DNA of 64,000 nt from contig NZ_KZ679095.1 in assembly GCF_003024235.1 (NCBI RefSeq), positions 18,729 through 82,728 of the forward strand. Reading direction: 5' to 3'. Position 1 is the first letter of the stretch. The number at the start of each line of letters is the position of its first letter. Below the pieces are notes generated by a model that was not told the DNA's origin, made no database searches, and saw only the letters and a program-made list of their open reading frames with translations. Made by a program: the position numbers and the translations under genes. The DNA comes from Arenimonas caeni (GTDB lineage Bacteria; Pseudomonadota; Gammaproteobacteria; Xanthomonadales; Xanthomonadaceae). Below, piece by piece: positions 53,751-63,954 of this stretch.

Positions 53751-56090
53751 ATGAAATCGTTGGGCAAGAATCAGCTGCAATCGATCAAACCGACCTGGCT
53801 TCTGGCCGGCCTGGCCGTGCTCGCGGCGCTGTGGTTCGCCTGGAATGGCTGGCAGGAGCTGTCCTCGGCCCACGTGCAGTCGCGGGTGGACGCGGCGCGC
53901 GCCGCCAGCGGCGCCGAGGTGGTCAACCGCCTGCAGGCGGCGGTCGCCGAACTCGAAGGGCGTCGCGGCCGCCTGGCCCTGGCCACGGCGCTGCAGCGCG
54001 AGGACCTGTCCTCGGCCGAGAACATCATCAAGGGCGGCTGGGACGGCGTGGAAGCTGTCGAATGGCACGACCCGGGCCTGGCCACGGCTTATGAAGACCC
54101 CAGGGCCTTCGGCTACGGCAAGCTGGGCGTGCTCGAGCTGTCGATCCAGGACAACGCCAGCCGCGCCGCGGTGGTGATGGACGGCGGCGCGGCCAGGCTG
54201 GCCGTGGCGGCGCCGGTACTGTCCGACGGCCGGGTGCTGTCGGTGGTGTACGTGCGCCTGCCGCTCGAGCAGCTCACCGGCCCGCTGTCCTCGGCGGACC
54301 TGTCGTCCAACGGTTACCTGGCGCTGCGCCAGGGTCGCCACAACGTGTTCGAACGCGGCGACACCTCGCTGGCCGGCACGGCCGAGTTCGGCGCGGTGCC
54401 GGTGCCGGGCACCCGCATGCGCGTGGTCTCGGCCGCTCCCGCCGGCAACGGCGGCAGCATGCTCACCAGCTTCCTGCTCGCCGGCCTCTGCCTGGCCGTC
54501 GGTGCCGGCGCGCTGCTGCAGCCGCACCTCAAGTTCGCGCGCCGCAAGGCCGGCGACGAAGACGAGGCCCCCGCGGTGGCCGATGGTCCGACCCTGGCCG
54601 AACTGCAGGCCAGCGGCCAGCTCAAGGCGCCGCCGCCGGAGGAAGAAGGCAAGCCGGCGATGCAAAAGCCGCCCATGCCGCCGGTGCCGGGCATGCCGGA
54701 GGTGCCGCGCGCGGTGCTCGACCGCAGCATCTTCCGCGCGTACGACATCCGCGGCGTGGTCGGCAAGACGCTCGACGAGGAAACCGCGCGCCTGATCGGC
54801 CAGGCCATCGGCAGCGTGATGCACGAGCAGGACGCGCGCAGCATCGTGGTCGGCCGCGACGGCCGGCTGTCGTCGCCGCGCATGGCCGCGGCCCTGATCG
54901 ACGGCCTGCGCCGCGCCGGCCGCGAAGTCATCGACATCGGCGAGGCGCCGACGCCGGTGACCTACTTCGCCGCGTACCACCTGCGGGCCGGCTCCTGCGT
55001 CTCGGTCACCGGCAGCCACAACCCGCCGGACTACAACGGCTTCAAGATCGTCATCGAGGGCGAGACCCTGGCCGGCGACGCGATCCAGAACCTCTACGAG
55101 CGCATCGCCGAGAACCAGCTGCACACGGCCTCCGAGCCGGGCCTGGCCAGCAAGCGCGACATCGCCGCGGACTACATCAACCGCATCGCCGGCGACATCC
55201 AGATCGAGCGCAAGATCAAGGTGGTGGTCGATTGCGGCAGCGGCATCGCCGGCGCGATCGCGCCGCAGCTGCTCGAGGCGATCGGCGCCGAGGTCGAGCC
55301 GCTGTTCTGCGAGGTGGACGGCAACTTCCCGCACCACCACCCGGACCCGAGCGACCCGGCCAACCTGCAGGACCTGGTGAACGTGGTCCAGCGCGTGGAC
55401 GCCGACCTGGGCCTGGCCTTCGACGGCGACGGCGACCGCCTGGGCGTGGTGACCAGGTCGGGCGAGATGATCTACCCCGACCGCCTGCTGATGCTGTTCG
55501 CGGCCGACGTGCTCGAGCGCAACCCGGGCGCCTGCGTCATCTACGACGTCAAGTGCACCGGCCACCTGGCCATGCACATCCTGCGCCACGGCGGCAGCCC
55601 GCTGATGTGGAAGACCGGCCACTCGCTGATCAAGTCGAAGATGCGCGAGACCGAAGCCGAGCTGGCCGGCGAGATGAGCGGCCACTTCTTCTTCCGCGAG
55701 CGCTGGTATGGCTTCGACGACGGCCTGTATGCGGCCGCGCGCCTGCTCGAGATCCTCTCGAGCCGCGGCGAGACGCCGCAGGAAGTGTTCGACACCCTGC
55801 CCAAGGGCGTGTCCACGCCGGAGCTGAAGATCCACGTCGAGGAAGGCCGCCAGTACACCTTCATCGAGGAGTTCCTGGCGCGGGCGAAGTTCGAGGGGGC
55901 GCGCATCGCCACCATCGACGGCCTGCGCGCCGACTGGCCGGATGGCTGGGGCCTGGTGCGGGCGTCGAACACGACGCCGGTGCTGGTGCTGCGCTTCGAC
56001 GCCAAGGACGAGGACGCCCTGCGTCGCATCAAGGAAGCCTTCCGCGAGCAGCTGCTGGCCGTGGACGGCTCGCTGCACCTGCCGTTCTGA
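53751..56090 (+). CDS. algC: Phosphomannomutase/phosphoglucomutase with N-terminal membrane module
   Basis: 779 residues, far longer than the roughly 460-residue soluble enzyme. Residues about 320-779 are the alpha-D-phosphohexomutase: FRAYDIRGVVGKTLDEE, the phosphoserine loop SVTGSHNPPDYNGFK, Mg site FDGDGDRLG, sugar loop GEMSGHFFFRERWYGFDDG and the late RASNTTPVLVLRF. It supplies mannose-1-P and glucose-1-P for LPS and exopolysaccharide. Residues 1-300 hold two membrane helices (about 15-33 and 240-262) flanking a periplasmic sensor-like region, then a Pro-rich linker. The start ATG has AGGGGG upstream. The symbol algC follows Pseudomonas; xanA is used in Xanthomonas. Confidence 0.93.
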   Translation: MKSLGKNQLQSIKPTWLLAGLAVLAALWFAWNGWQELSSAHVQSRVDAARAASGAEVVNRLQAAVAELEGRRGRLALATALQREDLSSAENIIKGGWDGVEAVEWHDPGLATAYEDPRAFGYGKLGVLELSIQDNASRAAVVMDGGAARLAVAAPVLSDGRVLSVVYVRLPLEQLTGPLSSADLSSNGYLALRQGRHNVFERGDTSLAGTAEFGAVPVPGTRMRVVSAAPAGNGGSMLTSFLLAGLCLAVGAGALLQPHLKFARRKAGDEDEAPAVADGPTLAELQASGQLKAPPPEEEGKPAMQKPPMPPVPGMPEVPRAVLDRSIFRAYDIRGVVGKTLDEETARLIGQAIGSVMHEQDARSIVVGRDGRLSSPRMAAALIDGLRRAGREVIDIGEAPTPVTYFAAYHLRAGSCVSVTGSHNPPDYNGFKIVIEGETLAGDAIQNLYERIAENQLHTASEPGLASKRDIAADYINRIAGDIQIERKIKVVVDCGSGIAGAIAPQLLEAIGAEVEPLFCEVDGNFPHHHPDPSDPANLQDLVNVVQRVDADLGLAFDGDGDRLGVVTRSGEMIYPDRLLMLFAADVLERNPGACVIYDVKCTGHLAMHILRHGGSPLMWKTGHSLIKSKMRETEAELAGEMSGHFFFRERWYGFDDGLYAAARLLEILSSRGETPQEVFDTLPKGVSTPELKIHVEEGRQYTFIEEFLARAKFEGARIATIDGLRADWPDGWGLVRASNTTPVLVLRFDAKDEDALRRIKEAFREQLLAVDGSLHLPF

Positions 56091-56099
56091 GGGCGGTGC

Positions 56100-56792
56100 T
56101 CAGCCGGCCGGGGACGTCCCGGCCGGTTCTTCGGCGGCCGCCGGCGCGTCGGGGGCCGCGGGCCCGGTGCCGCGCAATTCGTGGAAGCGCTTGACCAGGT
56201 ACTCGAGCTCCTCGTCGAGCTTCATCAGCTCGGCCTGCTTGAGCACCAGCATGTTCTGTTGCTTGGCCATCTCATGGTGCAGCTCGCGGATGGTGGCGGC
56301 CTGGCGGGCGTCGACGGCCCGGCCGGCCAGCTCGGCCTCCGAGGCCTCGGCCAGCAGGCTGGTGAGGCTGTTGCGCTGGCTGCCGATGCCGGCCTCGATG
56401 GCGTTGAGGTTTTCCTGCATCAGCGTGATGCGCATGCCATAGGAACGGCGCAGGTCGTCCTCGGTCTGGAACGAGGCGAGCATGGCCTCCTCGGTCTGCC
56501 GTAGCTGCTCTTCGTCGCGCTGCTGGCGGGCCTGCGCGGCGGCGAGCCGGTCGGCCTCCGCCTGCTCCTCGGGCGAGAGCGCGCGGCCCACCTCACCGGT
56601 GGTGCGCCCGGACGAGGCGCTGATCTCGGTGCGCGCGTGCTCGAGCGCCTCGGCCGGCAGGGTGTCGGAGAACTGCACCTTGCCGTCCTTGTCGACCCAG
56701 CGGTAGAGCTTCTTGGCCTTCTCCTGGGCCATCGCGCCACCGGCGGCGAACACCGCGGCGGCGACGGCGAGGCAGATCAGCTTGGTCTTCAT
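56100..56792 (-). CDS. DUF4124-domain exported protein with coiled coil
   Basis: 230 residues. Signal peptide MKTKLICLAVAAAVFAAGGAMA, then the DUF4124 core KLYRWVDKDGKVQFSDTLP (about 28-46). Long helical, coiled-coil-like stretches follow (RALSPEEQAEADRLAAAQARQQRDEEQLRQ; NMLVLKQAELMKLDEELEYLVKRF) and an Ala/Pro tail. Function is unknown; the protein should be periplasmic. Confidence 0.82.
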   Translation of the reverse strand: MKTKLICLAVAAAVFAAGGAMAQEKAKKLYRWVDKDGKVQFSDTLPAEALEHARTEISASSGRTTGEVGRALSPEEQAEADRLAAAQARQQRDEEQLRQTEEAMLASFQTEDDLRRSYGMRITLMQENLNAIEAGIGSQRNSLTSLLAEASEAELAGRAVDARQAATIRELHHEMAKQQNMLVLKQAELMKLDEELEYLVKRFHELRGTGPAAPDAPAAAEEPAGTSPAG

Positions 56793-56808
56793 GGGCGCAC
56801 CCCGGCGG

Positions 56809-57456
56809 TCACGAACGGCTTCCATAAGCGGAACGATACGCCACCAGCGCGTCCTTGTGCTCGGCCAGCTCCGGCCGCTCGTCGGCGTGGGCCAGCAGGT
56901 CGTCGAGGCTGGCCACGGCGAACACCGGCAGCCCGAACTCAGCGGTGACCTCCTGGGCGGCCGAACGCTCGCCCACCTGCCCGCGCTCCTGGCGGTCGAG
57001 CGCGATCAGCACGCCACAGGGCTCGCCGCCGGCGTCGCGGATGGCGCCGATCGACTCGCGGATGGCCGTGCCGGCGGTGATCACGTCGTCGACGATCAGC
57101 ACCCGGCCACGCACCGGCGCGCCGATCAGCGTGCCGCCCTCGCCGTGGGCCTTGGCCTCCTTGCGGTTGAAGGCCACCGGCACGTCGCGGCCGCGGGCGG
57201 CCAGCGCCACCGACAGGGTGGTGGCCAGCGGGATGCCCTTGTAGGCCGGGCCGAACAGCATGTCGAAGGCCAGGCCGGAGGCGTCCAGGGCGTCGGCGTA
57301 GCACTCGCCCAGCGCCTTGAGCGCGGCCCCGGAGTCGAACAGGCCGGCGTTGAAGAAATAGGGGCTGGTGCGGCCGGACTTGAGGGTGAACTGGCCGAAG
57401 CGCAGCACCCGGCGGTCCAGGGCCAGGTCGAGGAAGCGGGCCTGGTACGGGCTCAT
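56809..57456 (-). CDS. pyrE: Orotate phosphoribosyltransferase
   Basis: Fifth step of pyrimidine synthesis. 215 residues from the ATG at 57456. [24 protein letters not shown] is the orotate-binding start, [16 protein letters not shown] the next block, and [18 protein letters not shown] the PRPP motif. Upstream in-frame sequence belongs to the divergent exonuclease gene. pyrF lies elsewhere in the window (25210). Confidence 0.97.
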   Translation of the reverse strand: MSPYQARFLDLALDRRVLRFGQFTLKSGRTSPYFFNAGLFDSGAALKALGECYADALDASGLAFDMLFGPAYKGIPLATTLSVALAARGRDVPVAFNRKEAKAHGEGGTLIGAPVRGRVLIVDDVITAGTAIRESIGAIRDAGGEPCGVLIALDRQERGQVGERSAAQEVTAEFGLPVFAVASLDDLLAHADERPELAEHKDALVAYRSAYGSRS

Positions 57457-57564
57457 GGCGGGATCCGATGGGGAAAGCGCGATTGTGCAACAGCCCGCGC
57501 GCCCGCCGCACCCGCGCGGGTTTGGGCTAACCTTTGCCGGACCCCGCACGAGCCAGGCCCCGCC

Positions 57565-58332
57565 TTGAGGATCATCAGTTTCAACGCCAACGGCATCCGC
57601 TCCGCCTCCAGCAAGGGTTTCTTCGACTGGTTGCCCGGGCAGGACGCGGACATCGTCTGCATCCAGGAAACCAAGGCCCAGGAACACCAGCTCGGCGCGC
57701 CCGACCTCAGGCCGGCCGGCTACCACGCGTTCTTCCGCGACGCGACGACGAAGAAGGGCTACAGCGGCGTCGGCATCTACAGCCGGCGCGAGCCGGACGA
57801 AGTGCGCACGGCGCTGGGCTGGGCCGACTTCGACGAGGAGGGCCGCTACATCGAGGCGCGCTTCGGCAACCTCAGCGTGGTGTCGCTGTACTTCCCGTCG
57901 GGTTCGTCCGGCGACGAGCGGCAGCAGTTCAAGTTCCGCTGCATGGACTGGATCACGCCGATCTACGACCAGTGGCTGGCCAGCGGCCGCGACTACGTGA
58001 TCTGCGGCGACTGGAACATCGTGCACACGCGCAAGGACATCCGTAACTGGACCTCGAACCAGAAGAACTCCGGCTGCCTGCCCGAGGAGCGCGCCTGGCT
58101 CGACCTGCTGTTCAGGGAGCGAGGCTGGGTCGACAGCTACCGCCACCTGCACCCCGAGGGCGAGGACTACACCTGGTGGAGCCAGCGCGGCGCGGCGCGC
58201 GCCAAGAACGTGGGCTGGCGCATCGACTACCAGGTGGTGACGCCCTCGCTGCGTGACCGGCTGAAGGACTGCGCCATCTTCCCCGAGCCCAGGTTCAGCG
58301 ACCACGCGCCCTACCTGGTGGAGTACGCATGA
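57565..58332 (+). CDS. xth: Exodeoxyribonuclease III (AP endonuclease)
   Basis: 255 residues from a TTG (57565); the family starts 'MRIIS', matched by [23 protein letters not shown]. Metal-binding Glu is in CIQETKAQ, and the catalytic blocks are [34 protein letters not shown] and the C-terminal [11 protein letters not shown]. It repairs abasic sites. The long upstream open frame is antisense to pyrE and not part of it. It overlaps the permease gene (ATGA). Confidence 0.94.
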   Translation: MRIISFNANGIRSASSKGFFDWLPGQDADIVCIQETKAQEHQLGAPDLRPAGYHAFFRDATTKKGYSGVGIYSRREPDEVRTALGWADFDEEGRYIEARFGNLSVVSLYFPSGSSGDERQQFKFRCMDWITPIYDQWLASGRDYVICGDWNIVHTRKDIRNWTSNQKNSGCLPEERAWLDLLFRERGWVDSYRHLHPEGEDYTWWSQRGAARAKNVGWRIDYQVVTPSLRDRLKDCAIFPEPRFSDHAPYLVEYA

Positions 58333-59633
58333 GCCTGGCCGCGCGCCTGCAGGCCGGCCTGCGCCCCTACCTGCAGCGCGAACCGCTGGCCGCGCTGGCG
58401 CTGGGCATTTCGTCGGGCTTTCCCTACGCGATGATCGGCGCCACCCTCACCACGCGCCTGGCCCAGGACGGCATCGACAAGAAGGCGGTGACGGCGTTCT
58501 CGCTGGCCTTCCTGGTCTACAACTTCAAGTTCCTGTGGGCGCCGCTGGTCGATTCGGTGCGGCTGCCGTTGCTGGGCCGCCTGGGCCAGCGCGTGTCGTG
58601 GCTGGTCCTGGCCGGAACGCTGGCGATGCTCGCCGTGGCCTGGCTGGCGGTGCTCGACCCCAAGGCCGACCTGGCGCTGTTCGCGCTGGCGGCGGTGGCG
58701 GTGGGTGCGGCCGGCGCGACGTACGACATCGTGATCGACGCCTACCGCATCGAAACCCTGAAACCCGAGCAGCTGGGCGTGGGCTCGGGCATGTCGCAGT
58801 ACGGCTGGCGCATCGGTTCGGTGGCGGCGGGCTCGCTGGCGCTGTACGTGGCGGCGCGCCACGGCTGGACGCTGGCTTACCTGCTTTGCGCGGCCTTCGC
58901 GCTGCCGGCGATGCTGGCGGGCCTGGTGATGGGCGAGCCGGCGCGGCACGTGGTGGTGTCGGCGCACCGCGGCCTGCGCCAGGCGTGGGAGGCCACGGCC
59001 GGCCCGCTGCTGGAGTTCTTCCGCCGCCGCGGCGCCTTCCTGGTGCTGCTGTTCGTGCTGCTGCACAAGATCGGCGACACGCTGGCCAACCTCACGCTGC
59101 GCCTGCTGCTCAACGACCTGGGCTTCAGCAACGACGAGATCGCCACCTACGACGTGGGCTTCGGCTTCGTGGCCATGCTCGCGGGCATTTTCCTGGGCGG
59201 CATGATGTACGCGGCCATCGGCATGAAGCGCTCGGTGCTGGTGGCGCTGGTGCTGATGGCCATTTCCAACCTCAGCTTCGCGCTGCTGGCGCACGTGGGC
59301 CACTCCAATGCGCTGCTGGCCTTCACCATCGGCTTCGAGAACCTGGCCAGCGGCATCGGTGGCGTGGTCGTGGTGGCCTACCTGTCGGCGCTGTGCAACC
59401 TGGCCTTCACCGCCACCCAGTTCGCCCTGCTGTCGGCGGCGGCCAGCGTGGTCGGCCGCCTGGTCACGGGCACCACCGCCGGCGCGCTGATCGAGCAGAT
59501 GGGCTACGTGAACTTCTACGTGCTCACGACCCTGGTGGCGTTGCCGGGCGTGCTGCTGTACCTGTTCATGCTGCGGGCCGGGCTGGTGGAGCAATCGCTG
59601 GGCAATGCCGGATACCGCGGCAACGACGGCTGA
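58329..59633 (+). CDS. ampG: AmpG-family muropeptide permease
   Basis: 434-residue major-facilitator protein with about 12 membrane helices. [55 protein letters not shown] is the AmpG-type N-terminus, and [32 protein letters not shown] is the characteristic loop. AmpG brings GlcNAc-anhydroMurNAc peptides into the cytoplasm for cell-wall recycling. The nearby anmK and M23 endopeptidase genes fit this theme. Confidence 0.9.
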   Translation: MSLAARLQAGLRPYLQREPLAALALGISSGFPYAMIGATLTTRLAQDGIDKKAVTAFSLAFLVYNFKFLWAPLVDSVRLPLLGRLGQRVSWLVLAGTLAMLAVAWLAVLDPKADLALFALAAVAVGAAGATYDIVIDAYRIETLKPEQLGVGSGMSQYGWRIGSVAAGSLALYVAARHGWTLAYLLCAAFALPAMLAGLVMGEPARHVVVSAHRGLRQAWEATAGPLLEFFRRRGAFLVLLFVLLHKIGDTLANLTLRLLLNDLGFSNDEIATYDVGFGFVAMLAGIFLGGMMYAAIGMKRSVLVALVLMAISNLSFALLAHVGHSNALLAFTIGFENLASGIGGVVVVAYLSALCNLAFTATQFALLSAAASVVGRLVTGTTAGALIEQMGYVNFYVLTTLVALPGVLLYLFMLRAGLVEQSLGNAGYRGNDG

Positions 59634-59695
59634 ACCAGAGGCTTGCAGTCCCGGGCCAGCGCCGTATGCTGGTTGTCCCCCCGAGGACCGAGGCC

Positions 59696-59986
59696 ATGGC
59701 CGACTTCCTGTTGCGCGACATCGACGAGCGTGTGGCCGAGCGCATCAAGGAGATGGCGCGGCAAAAGGGCTGGCCGCTCAACGACGTCATCCTGCACCTG
59801 ATCAAGCAGGCCCTGGGCATCATCGAGCCCGAGCCGGCGCCCGAGCCGGGCGACATCGCCCGCCTCACCGGCTCCTGGAACGACGACGAGAGCCGCGCCT
59901 TCGCCGAGGCGATGGCGGCGCTCAACTCCCTGCCGGACGACGCGCCGGCCTACATGAAGCCGGAAAAGGACAAGCCGGGCGGCTAG
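59696..59986 (+). CDS. Small ribbon-helix-helix-like protein
   Basis: 96 residues. [41 protein letters not shown] resembles Arc/FitA-type ribbon-helix-helix DNA-binding domains. The acidic, Pro-rich second half ([10 protein letters not shown]...[21 protein letters not shown]) is unlike the usual antitoxin tail, and no toxin gene is adjacent. A CCGAGG sequence lies just upstream of the start. Its stop shares CTAG with anmK. Confidence 0.65.
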   Translation: MADFLLRDIDERVAERIKEMARQKGWPLNDVILHLIKQALGIIEPEPAPEPGDIARLTGSWNDDESRAFAEAMAALNSLPDDAPAYMKPEKDKPGG

Positions 59987-61116
59987 ACCCGGTGGATCGC
60001 GCCCAGCACGCGCGGGCCGCGTGCGCCCGTGACCGCCGGCAGGTTGCCGGGGCGTCCGGCCAGGGTTTCCCGGGCCAGCCAGGCGAAGCCCGCGGCTTCA
60101 ACGAAATCCGGATCCAGGCCGTGCGCGGCCGTGCTCTCGACCGCGACGCCGGGCAGGCGCGCGGCCAGGCGCTGCATCAGCAGCGGGTTGTGCACGCCAC
60201 CGCCGCAGGCCAGCAGCCGCGCGCAGGCGGGCATCTCGCGCCGCAGGGCGTCGGCCACGGTGGCGGCAGTCAGTTCGCACAGCGTGGCCTGCACGTCGGC
60301 CGGTGACTGCGTGCCGAGCCGCGCGCGCAGCCACTGCAGCTGGAACTGGTCGCGGCCGGTGCTCTTGGGCGGCGGCAGCGCGAACCAGGGCTCGGCCAGC
60401 AGGGTCGCCAGCAAGGCTTCGTCGACGCGGCCCTCGCGCGCGAAGGCGGCGTCCCTGTCATAAGGCTGGCTGCGGTGCTCGAGGCACCAGGCGTCCATCA
60501 GGCCGTTGGCCGGGCCGGTGTCGAAGCCGCGCACGTCGCCGGCGCGCGGCATCAGGCTGAGATTGGCGATGCCGCCGAGGTTGAGCACGGCGCGGTCCTC
60601 GGCGGGATCACGCAATACCGCGGCGTGGAAGGCCGGCATCAGCGGCGCGCCCTGGCCGCCGGCGGCGACGTCGCGGCGGCGGAAGTCGGCCACGGTGGTG
60701 ATGCCGGTGCGTTCGGCGATGACGCTGGCATCGCCGAACTGCTGGCTGAAGGGCGCGGCGCCGGTGGGGTCGTGGCGCAGGGTCTGGCCGTGCGAGCCAA
60801 TGGCGGTGACGTCGCCGGGCGCCACGCCCGCGTCGGCCAGCGCCTGCTGCGCGACCGCGGCGAAGGCCTGGCCGAGCCGGGTGTCGAGCCGGCCGACCTC
60901 GTCCAGGCTGAGGCGGGCTTCGGCCTGCGACAGCCGCAGCACGTCGTCGCGCAGGGCAACGGGCAGCGGATAGGTGCGCCCGAACAGCACCCGGAGCGTC
61001 GGCTCGAACCGCACCAGGGCGGCATCGATGCCGTCGGCGCTGGTGCCGGACATCAGGCCAAGAAAAAGCCCGCCGTCGGTGACGGCGGGCGCGTTCGCGC
61101 TTGCCTGCACGGGCAT
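59983..61116 (-). CDS. anmK: Anhydro-N-acetylmuramic acid kinase
   Basis: Phosphorylates anhydroMurNAc in peptidoglycan recycling. 377 residues from the ATG at 61116, 5 bases after the M23 gene. [20 protein letters not shown] is the ATP/sugar-binding start, [25 protein letters not shown] and [14 protein letters not shown] follow, and [17 protein letters not shown] is the late glycine block. Some residues before LFLGLM may be over-predicted. Confidence 0.95.
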   Translation of the reverse strand: MPVQASANAPAVTDGGLFLGLMSGTSADGIDAALVRFEPTLRVLFGRTYPLPVALRDDVLRLSQAEARLSLDEVGRLDTRLGQAFAAVAQQALADAGVAPGDVTAIGSHGQTLRHDPTGAAPFSQQFGDASVIAERTGITTVADFRRRDVAAGGQGAPLMPAFHAAVLRDPAEDRAVLNLGGIANLSLMPRAGDVRGFDTGPANGLMDAWCLEHRSQPYDRDAAFAREGRVDEALLATLLAEPWFALPPPKSTGRDQFQLQWLRARLGTQSPADVQATLCELTAATVADALRREMPACARLLACGGGVHNPLLMQRLAARLPGVAVESTAAHGLDPDFVEAAGFAWLARETLAGRPGNLPAVTGARGPRVLGAIHRV

Positions 61117-61120
61117 GGGC

Positions 61121-62425
61121 TCAGCGGGCGGCGAGGCGCACGCCCTCGATGCGCTTGAGCTGGGCCATGGCCGGCGCGGTGGCGGCGCGGAAGGCCGCCA
61201 GTTCGGCGCCGACCAGCGGATCGGGCTTGGGCATCGTGACCGTGAGCGGATCGCGGTGGGCGCCATTGACGCGGAATTCGTAGTGCAGGTGCGGGCCGCT
61301 GGCCAGGCCGGTGGCGCCGACGTAGCCGATGGTGCTGCCCTGCTGCACGCGCGAGCCGACCTTGTAGTTGCCCAGGCGCGACATGTGCGCGTAGAGCGTG
61401 GTGTAGCCGCGGCCGTGGTCGATGATGATGGTCCTGCCGTAGCCGTTCTGCCAGCCGGCGAAGGCGACGCGGCCATCGCCCGCCGCCATGATCGGCGTGC
61501 CGGTGGAGGCGGCGTAGTCGACGCCCTTGTGCGCGCGCACCGTGCCCAGCACCGGGTGCTTGCGGCGCGGGTTGAAGCGCGAGCTGATGCGGGCGAACTC
61601 GATCGGCATGCGCATGAAGCCCTTCTTCAGCGGCCGGCCGGTGAGGTCGAAGTACTCCATCTTGCCGTTGCGCTCGAAGCGCAGGGCGGTGAACTCCTTG
61701 CCGCGGTTGTTGAAGCTGGCGGCCACCACGCCGCCGCTGCGCAGCCGCTCGCCGTCGCGCCAGACTTCCTCGTAGACGACCTGGAAGCTGTCGCCGACGC
61801 GCAGGTCCTGGGTGAAGTCGATGTCGTAGGAGAAAGCATTGGCCATCTGGTTGATGACCGCCGGGCCCAGGCCGGCCTTCTCGCCGGCGGCGTAGAGCGA
61901 GCTGTCGATCTCGCCGCTGGCGATCATCAGGCGTCGCTCGAGCGGGCGTTCGATGACGTTCTCGACGAACTTGCCTTCCTCGAGCCGGATCTCGACCCGG
62001 GCCGCCTCGTCGCGCTCGAAGGACAGCCCGCGCAGGCGGCCCTGTTCATTGATGTCGAAGGAAAGCTCGGCGCCGGCGCGCACGCGCGAGAGCGCCTTGT
62101 CGGCGCTGGGCAGCTCGAGCACGGCAAGCATGTCGCCGGCCGGAACGCCGACCTGCTCGAACACCGCGCCCAGGGTCTGGCCACTGCGCACGGTCACCAC
62201 CTGCCAGGCCGGCTCGGCCAGGCTGGCTGCGGCGGCGGGCAGCGCACTCGGGGGCAGGACCAGGTCGATCGTGGTGAGGTGGGCGTTTTCGTCCTGGCCG
62301 CGCATCGCGGCGGCGAAACCGGGGATGATGGTGGCGACCAAGATGGCCAGGGCGGCGTAGACGCTGGCCAGGACCCAATGTTCGCGGGACCAGCGGGACG
62401 GGGAAAAGTGGTGGCGCTGTTGCAA
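61121..62425 (-). CDS. M23-family peptidoglycan endopeptidase (MepM-like)
   Basis: 434 residues from a TTG at 62425; no ATG lies in frame before residue 42. A membrane anchor is at about 18-40 ([24 protein letters not shown]). A LysM-like/OapA region ([30 protein letters not shown]) precedes a conserved domain ([21 protein letters not shown]) and the catalytic M23 domain with [13 protein letters not shown] and [10 protein letters not shown] (zinc His and Asp). Such enzymes cut cross-links to let the wall grow. Placement between tyrS and anmK is common in this order of bacteria. Confidence 0.93.
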   Translation of the reverse strand: MQQRHHFSPSRWSREHWVLASVYAALAILVATIIPGFAAAMRGQDENAHLTTIDLVLPPSALPAAAASLAEPAWQVVTVRSGQTLGAVFEQVGVPAGDMLAVLELPSADKALSRVRAGAELSFDINEQGRLRGLSFERDEAARVEIRLEEGKFVENVIERPLERRLMIASGEIDSSLYAAGEKAGLGPAVINQMANAFSYDIDFTQDLRVGDSFQVVYEEVWRDGERLRSGGVVAASFNNRGKEFTALRFERNGKMEYFDLTGRPLKKGFMRMPIEFARISSRFNPRRKHPVLGTVRAHKGVDYAASTGTPIMAAGDGRVAFAGWQNGYGRTIIIDHGRGYTTLYAHMSRLGNYKVGSRVQQGSTIGYVGATGLASGPHLHYEFRVNGAHRDPLTVTMPKPDPLVGAELAAFRAATAPAMAQLKRIEGVRLAAR

Positions 62426-62588
62426 GGGCTGTCCCCGCGCAGGATCGATGTCAGGCTACGATAACCAGCAGGAAATAACGCCGTCAAACCCTTGTTGCGG
62501 CTGGATTTTTCCGGCCGCCCGCTTTAACTTTAGGTTAACCTTCGTTTAACGCCGCCGACCGGCGCGGCCGCCCCCACGGAACACCTCC

Positions 62589-63803
62589 ATGTACGACCTG
62601 CAAGCCTCCCTCGAACTGATCGGCCGCGGCGCCGAGGAGATCCTCAAGCCCGAGGACCTGGCGGCGCGCCTGAAGGAGGGGCGGCCCCTGCGCGTGAAGG
62701 CCGGCTTCGACCCGACCGCCCCCGACCTGCACCTGGGCCATACGGTGCTGCTCAACAAGATGCGCCAGTTCCAGGACCTGGGCCACCGGGTGGTCTTCCT
62801 GATCGGCGACTTCACCGGGATGATCGGCGACCCGACCGGCAAGAGCGCCACCCGCCGGCCGCTGACCCGGGAGGATGTGCTGGCCAACGCCCAGACTTAC
62901 GCCGACCAGGTCTTCAAGGTGCTCGACCGCGACCGCACCGAGGTGCGCTTCAACTCCGAGTGGTTCGGCCAGATGACGGCGGCCGACATGATCCGCCTGG
63001 CCGCGCAGCACACCGTGGCGCGCATGCTCGAGCGCGACGATTTCGCCAAGCGCTACGCCGGCCAGCAGCCGATCGCCATCCACGAGTTCCTCTATCCGCT
63101 GGTGCAGGGCTACGACTCGGTGGCGCTGCAGGCCGACGTCGAACTCGGCGGCACCGACCAGAAGTTCAACCTGCTGATGGGCCGCGGCCTGCAGGAGCAC
63201 TACGGCCAGAAGCCGCAGGTGGTGCTGACCATGCCGCTGCTCGAGGGCCTGGACGGCGTCAACAAGATGTCCAAGTCGCTGGGCAACTACATCGGCATCG
63301 ACGAGCCGGCCATCGACATCGTCACCAAGGCCATGAAGATCGGCGACGAGCTGATGTGGCGCTGGTACGAGCTGCTGAGCTTCGAAACCTCGCTGGCCGA
63401 ACTGGCCACCATGAAGGCCGACATCGCCTCCGGCGCGCTCAACCCGCGCGACGCCAAGCTGCGGCTGGCGCGCGAGCTGGCGGCGCGTTTCCACGGCGCC
63501 GCTGCCGCCGAGCAGGCCGTGGCCGGCTGGCATGCCGTGGTGCGCGGCGAGGGCGATACCTCGCTGCTGCCGCTGGCCGAGCTGCCGGCGCCGGCCGAGG
63601 GGCTGCGCATCGCCGCGCTGCTGGTGGCCGCCGGCCTGGCCGGCAGCAACTCGGAAGGCAACCGCAAGCTCAAGGAGCGGGCGGTGCGCATCGACGGCGA
63701 GGTGTTCGAGGACGGGCAGCGGCTTTTCGCGCCCGGATTCGAGGGCGTGCTGCAGGTTGGCAAGCGCAATTTCGCCCGCATCCGCCTGGTCGGGGGTGGC
63801 TGA
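62589..63803 (+). CDS. tyrS: Tyrosine-tRNA ligase
   Basis: 404 residues, TyrZ-type. HIGH is [26 protein letters not shown] is [15 protein letters not shown], and [19 protein letters not shown] and [16 protein letters not shown] are family blocks. The C-terminal S4 domain ([28 protein letters not shown]) is complete. Confidence 0.98.
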   Translation: MYDLQASLELIGRGAEEILKPEDLAARLKEGRPLRVKAGFDPTAPDLHLGHTVLLNKMRQFQDLGHRVVFLIGDFTGMIGDPTGKSATRRPLTREDVLANAQTYADQVFKVLDRDRTEVRFNSEWFGQMTAADMIRLAAQHTVARMLERDDFAKRYAGQQPIAIHEFLYPLVQGYDSVALQADVELGGTDQKFNLLMGRGLQEHYGQKPQVVLTMPLLEGLDGVNKMSKSLGNYIGIDEPAIDIVTKAMKIGDELMWRWYELLSFETSLAELATMKADIASGALNPRDAKLRLARELAARFHGAAAAEQAVAGWHAVVRGEGDTSLLPLAELPAPAEGLRIAALLVAAGLAGSNSEGNRKLKERAVRIDGEVFEDGQRLFAPGFEGVLQVGKRNFARIRLVGGG

Positions 63804-63926
63804 AACCGCGGCAAAACACGAAGTGCTTGCGTTCCGTCGCGGGGCCCGCTTAGGATTCGCGCCCCGCTGATCCCGGCCACGTGCCGCGGAGTAGTCGGGC
63901 GGCAAGAAAATCCCCTCCACAGGGTG

Positions 63927-63954
63927 TTGACGAACCGCCAAACTGCTGTATCAT
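63927..63954 (+). promoter_or_regulatory. Strong promoter, probably of an rRNA operon
   Basis: TTGACG (63927-63932), a 16-base spacer and TATCAT (63949-63954) are followed by a GC-rich discriminator GTGCGGCTCCC. It lies beyond tyrS, where xanthomonads often carry an rRNA operon. An upstream TTGCGT (63827-63832) with TAGGAT (63851-63856) may be a second promoter. The rRNA itself is not in the window. Confidence 0.6.

Noticed and set aside
53820..54310. Frameshift or gene fusion artefact in the long phosphomannomutase
   Set aside because: The frame is continuous with sensible membrane helices and linker, and similar long forms are known in pseudomonads and xanthomonads.
53052..56078. 1008-codon open frame on the minus strand opposite coaBC, dut and the phosphomannomutase
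   Set aside because: Low-complexity His/Arg/Ala/Gly sequence and antisense to three well-conserved genes; long antisense frames are expected at this GC bias.
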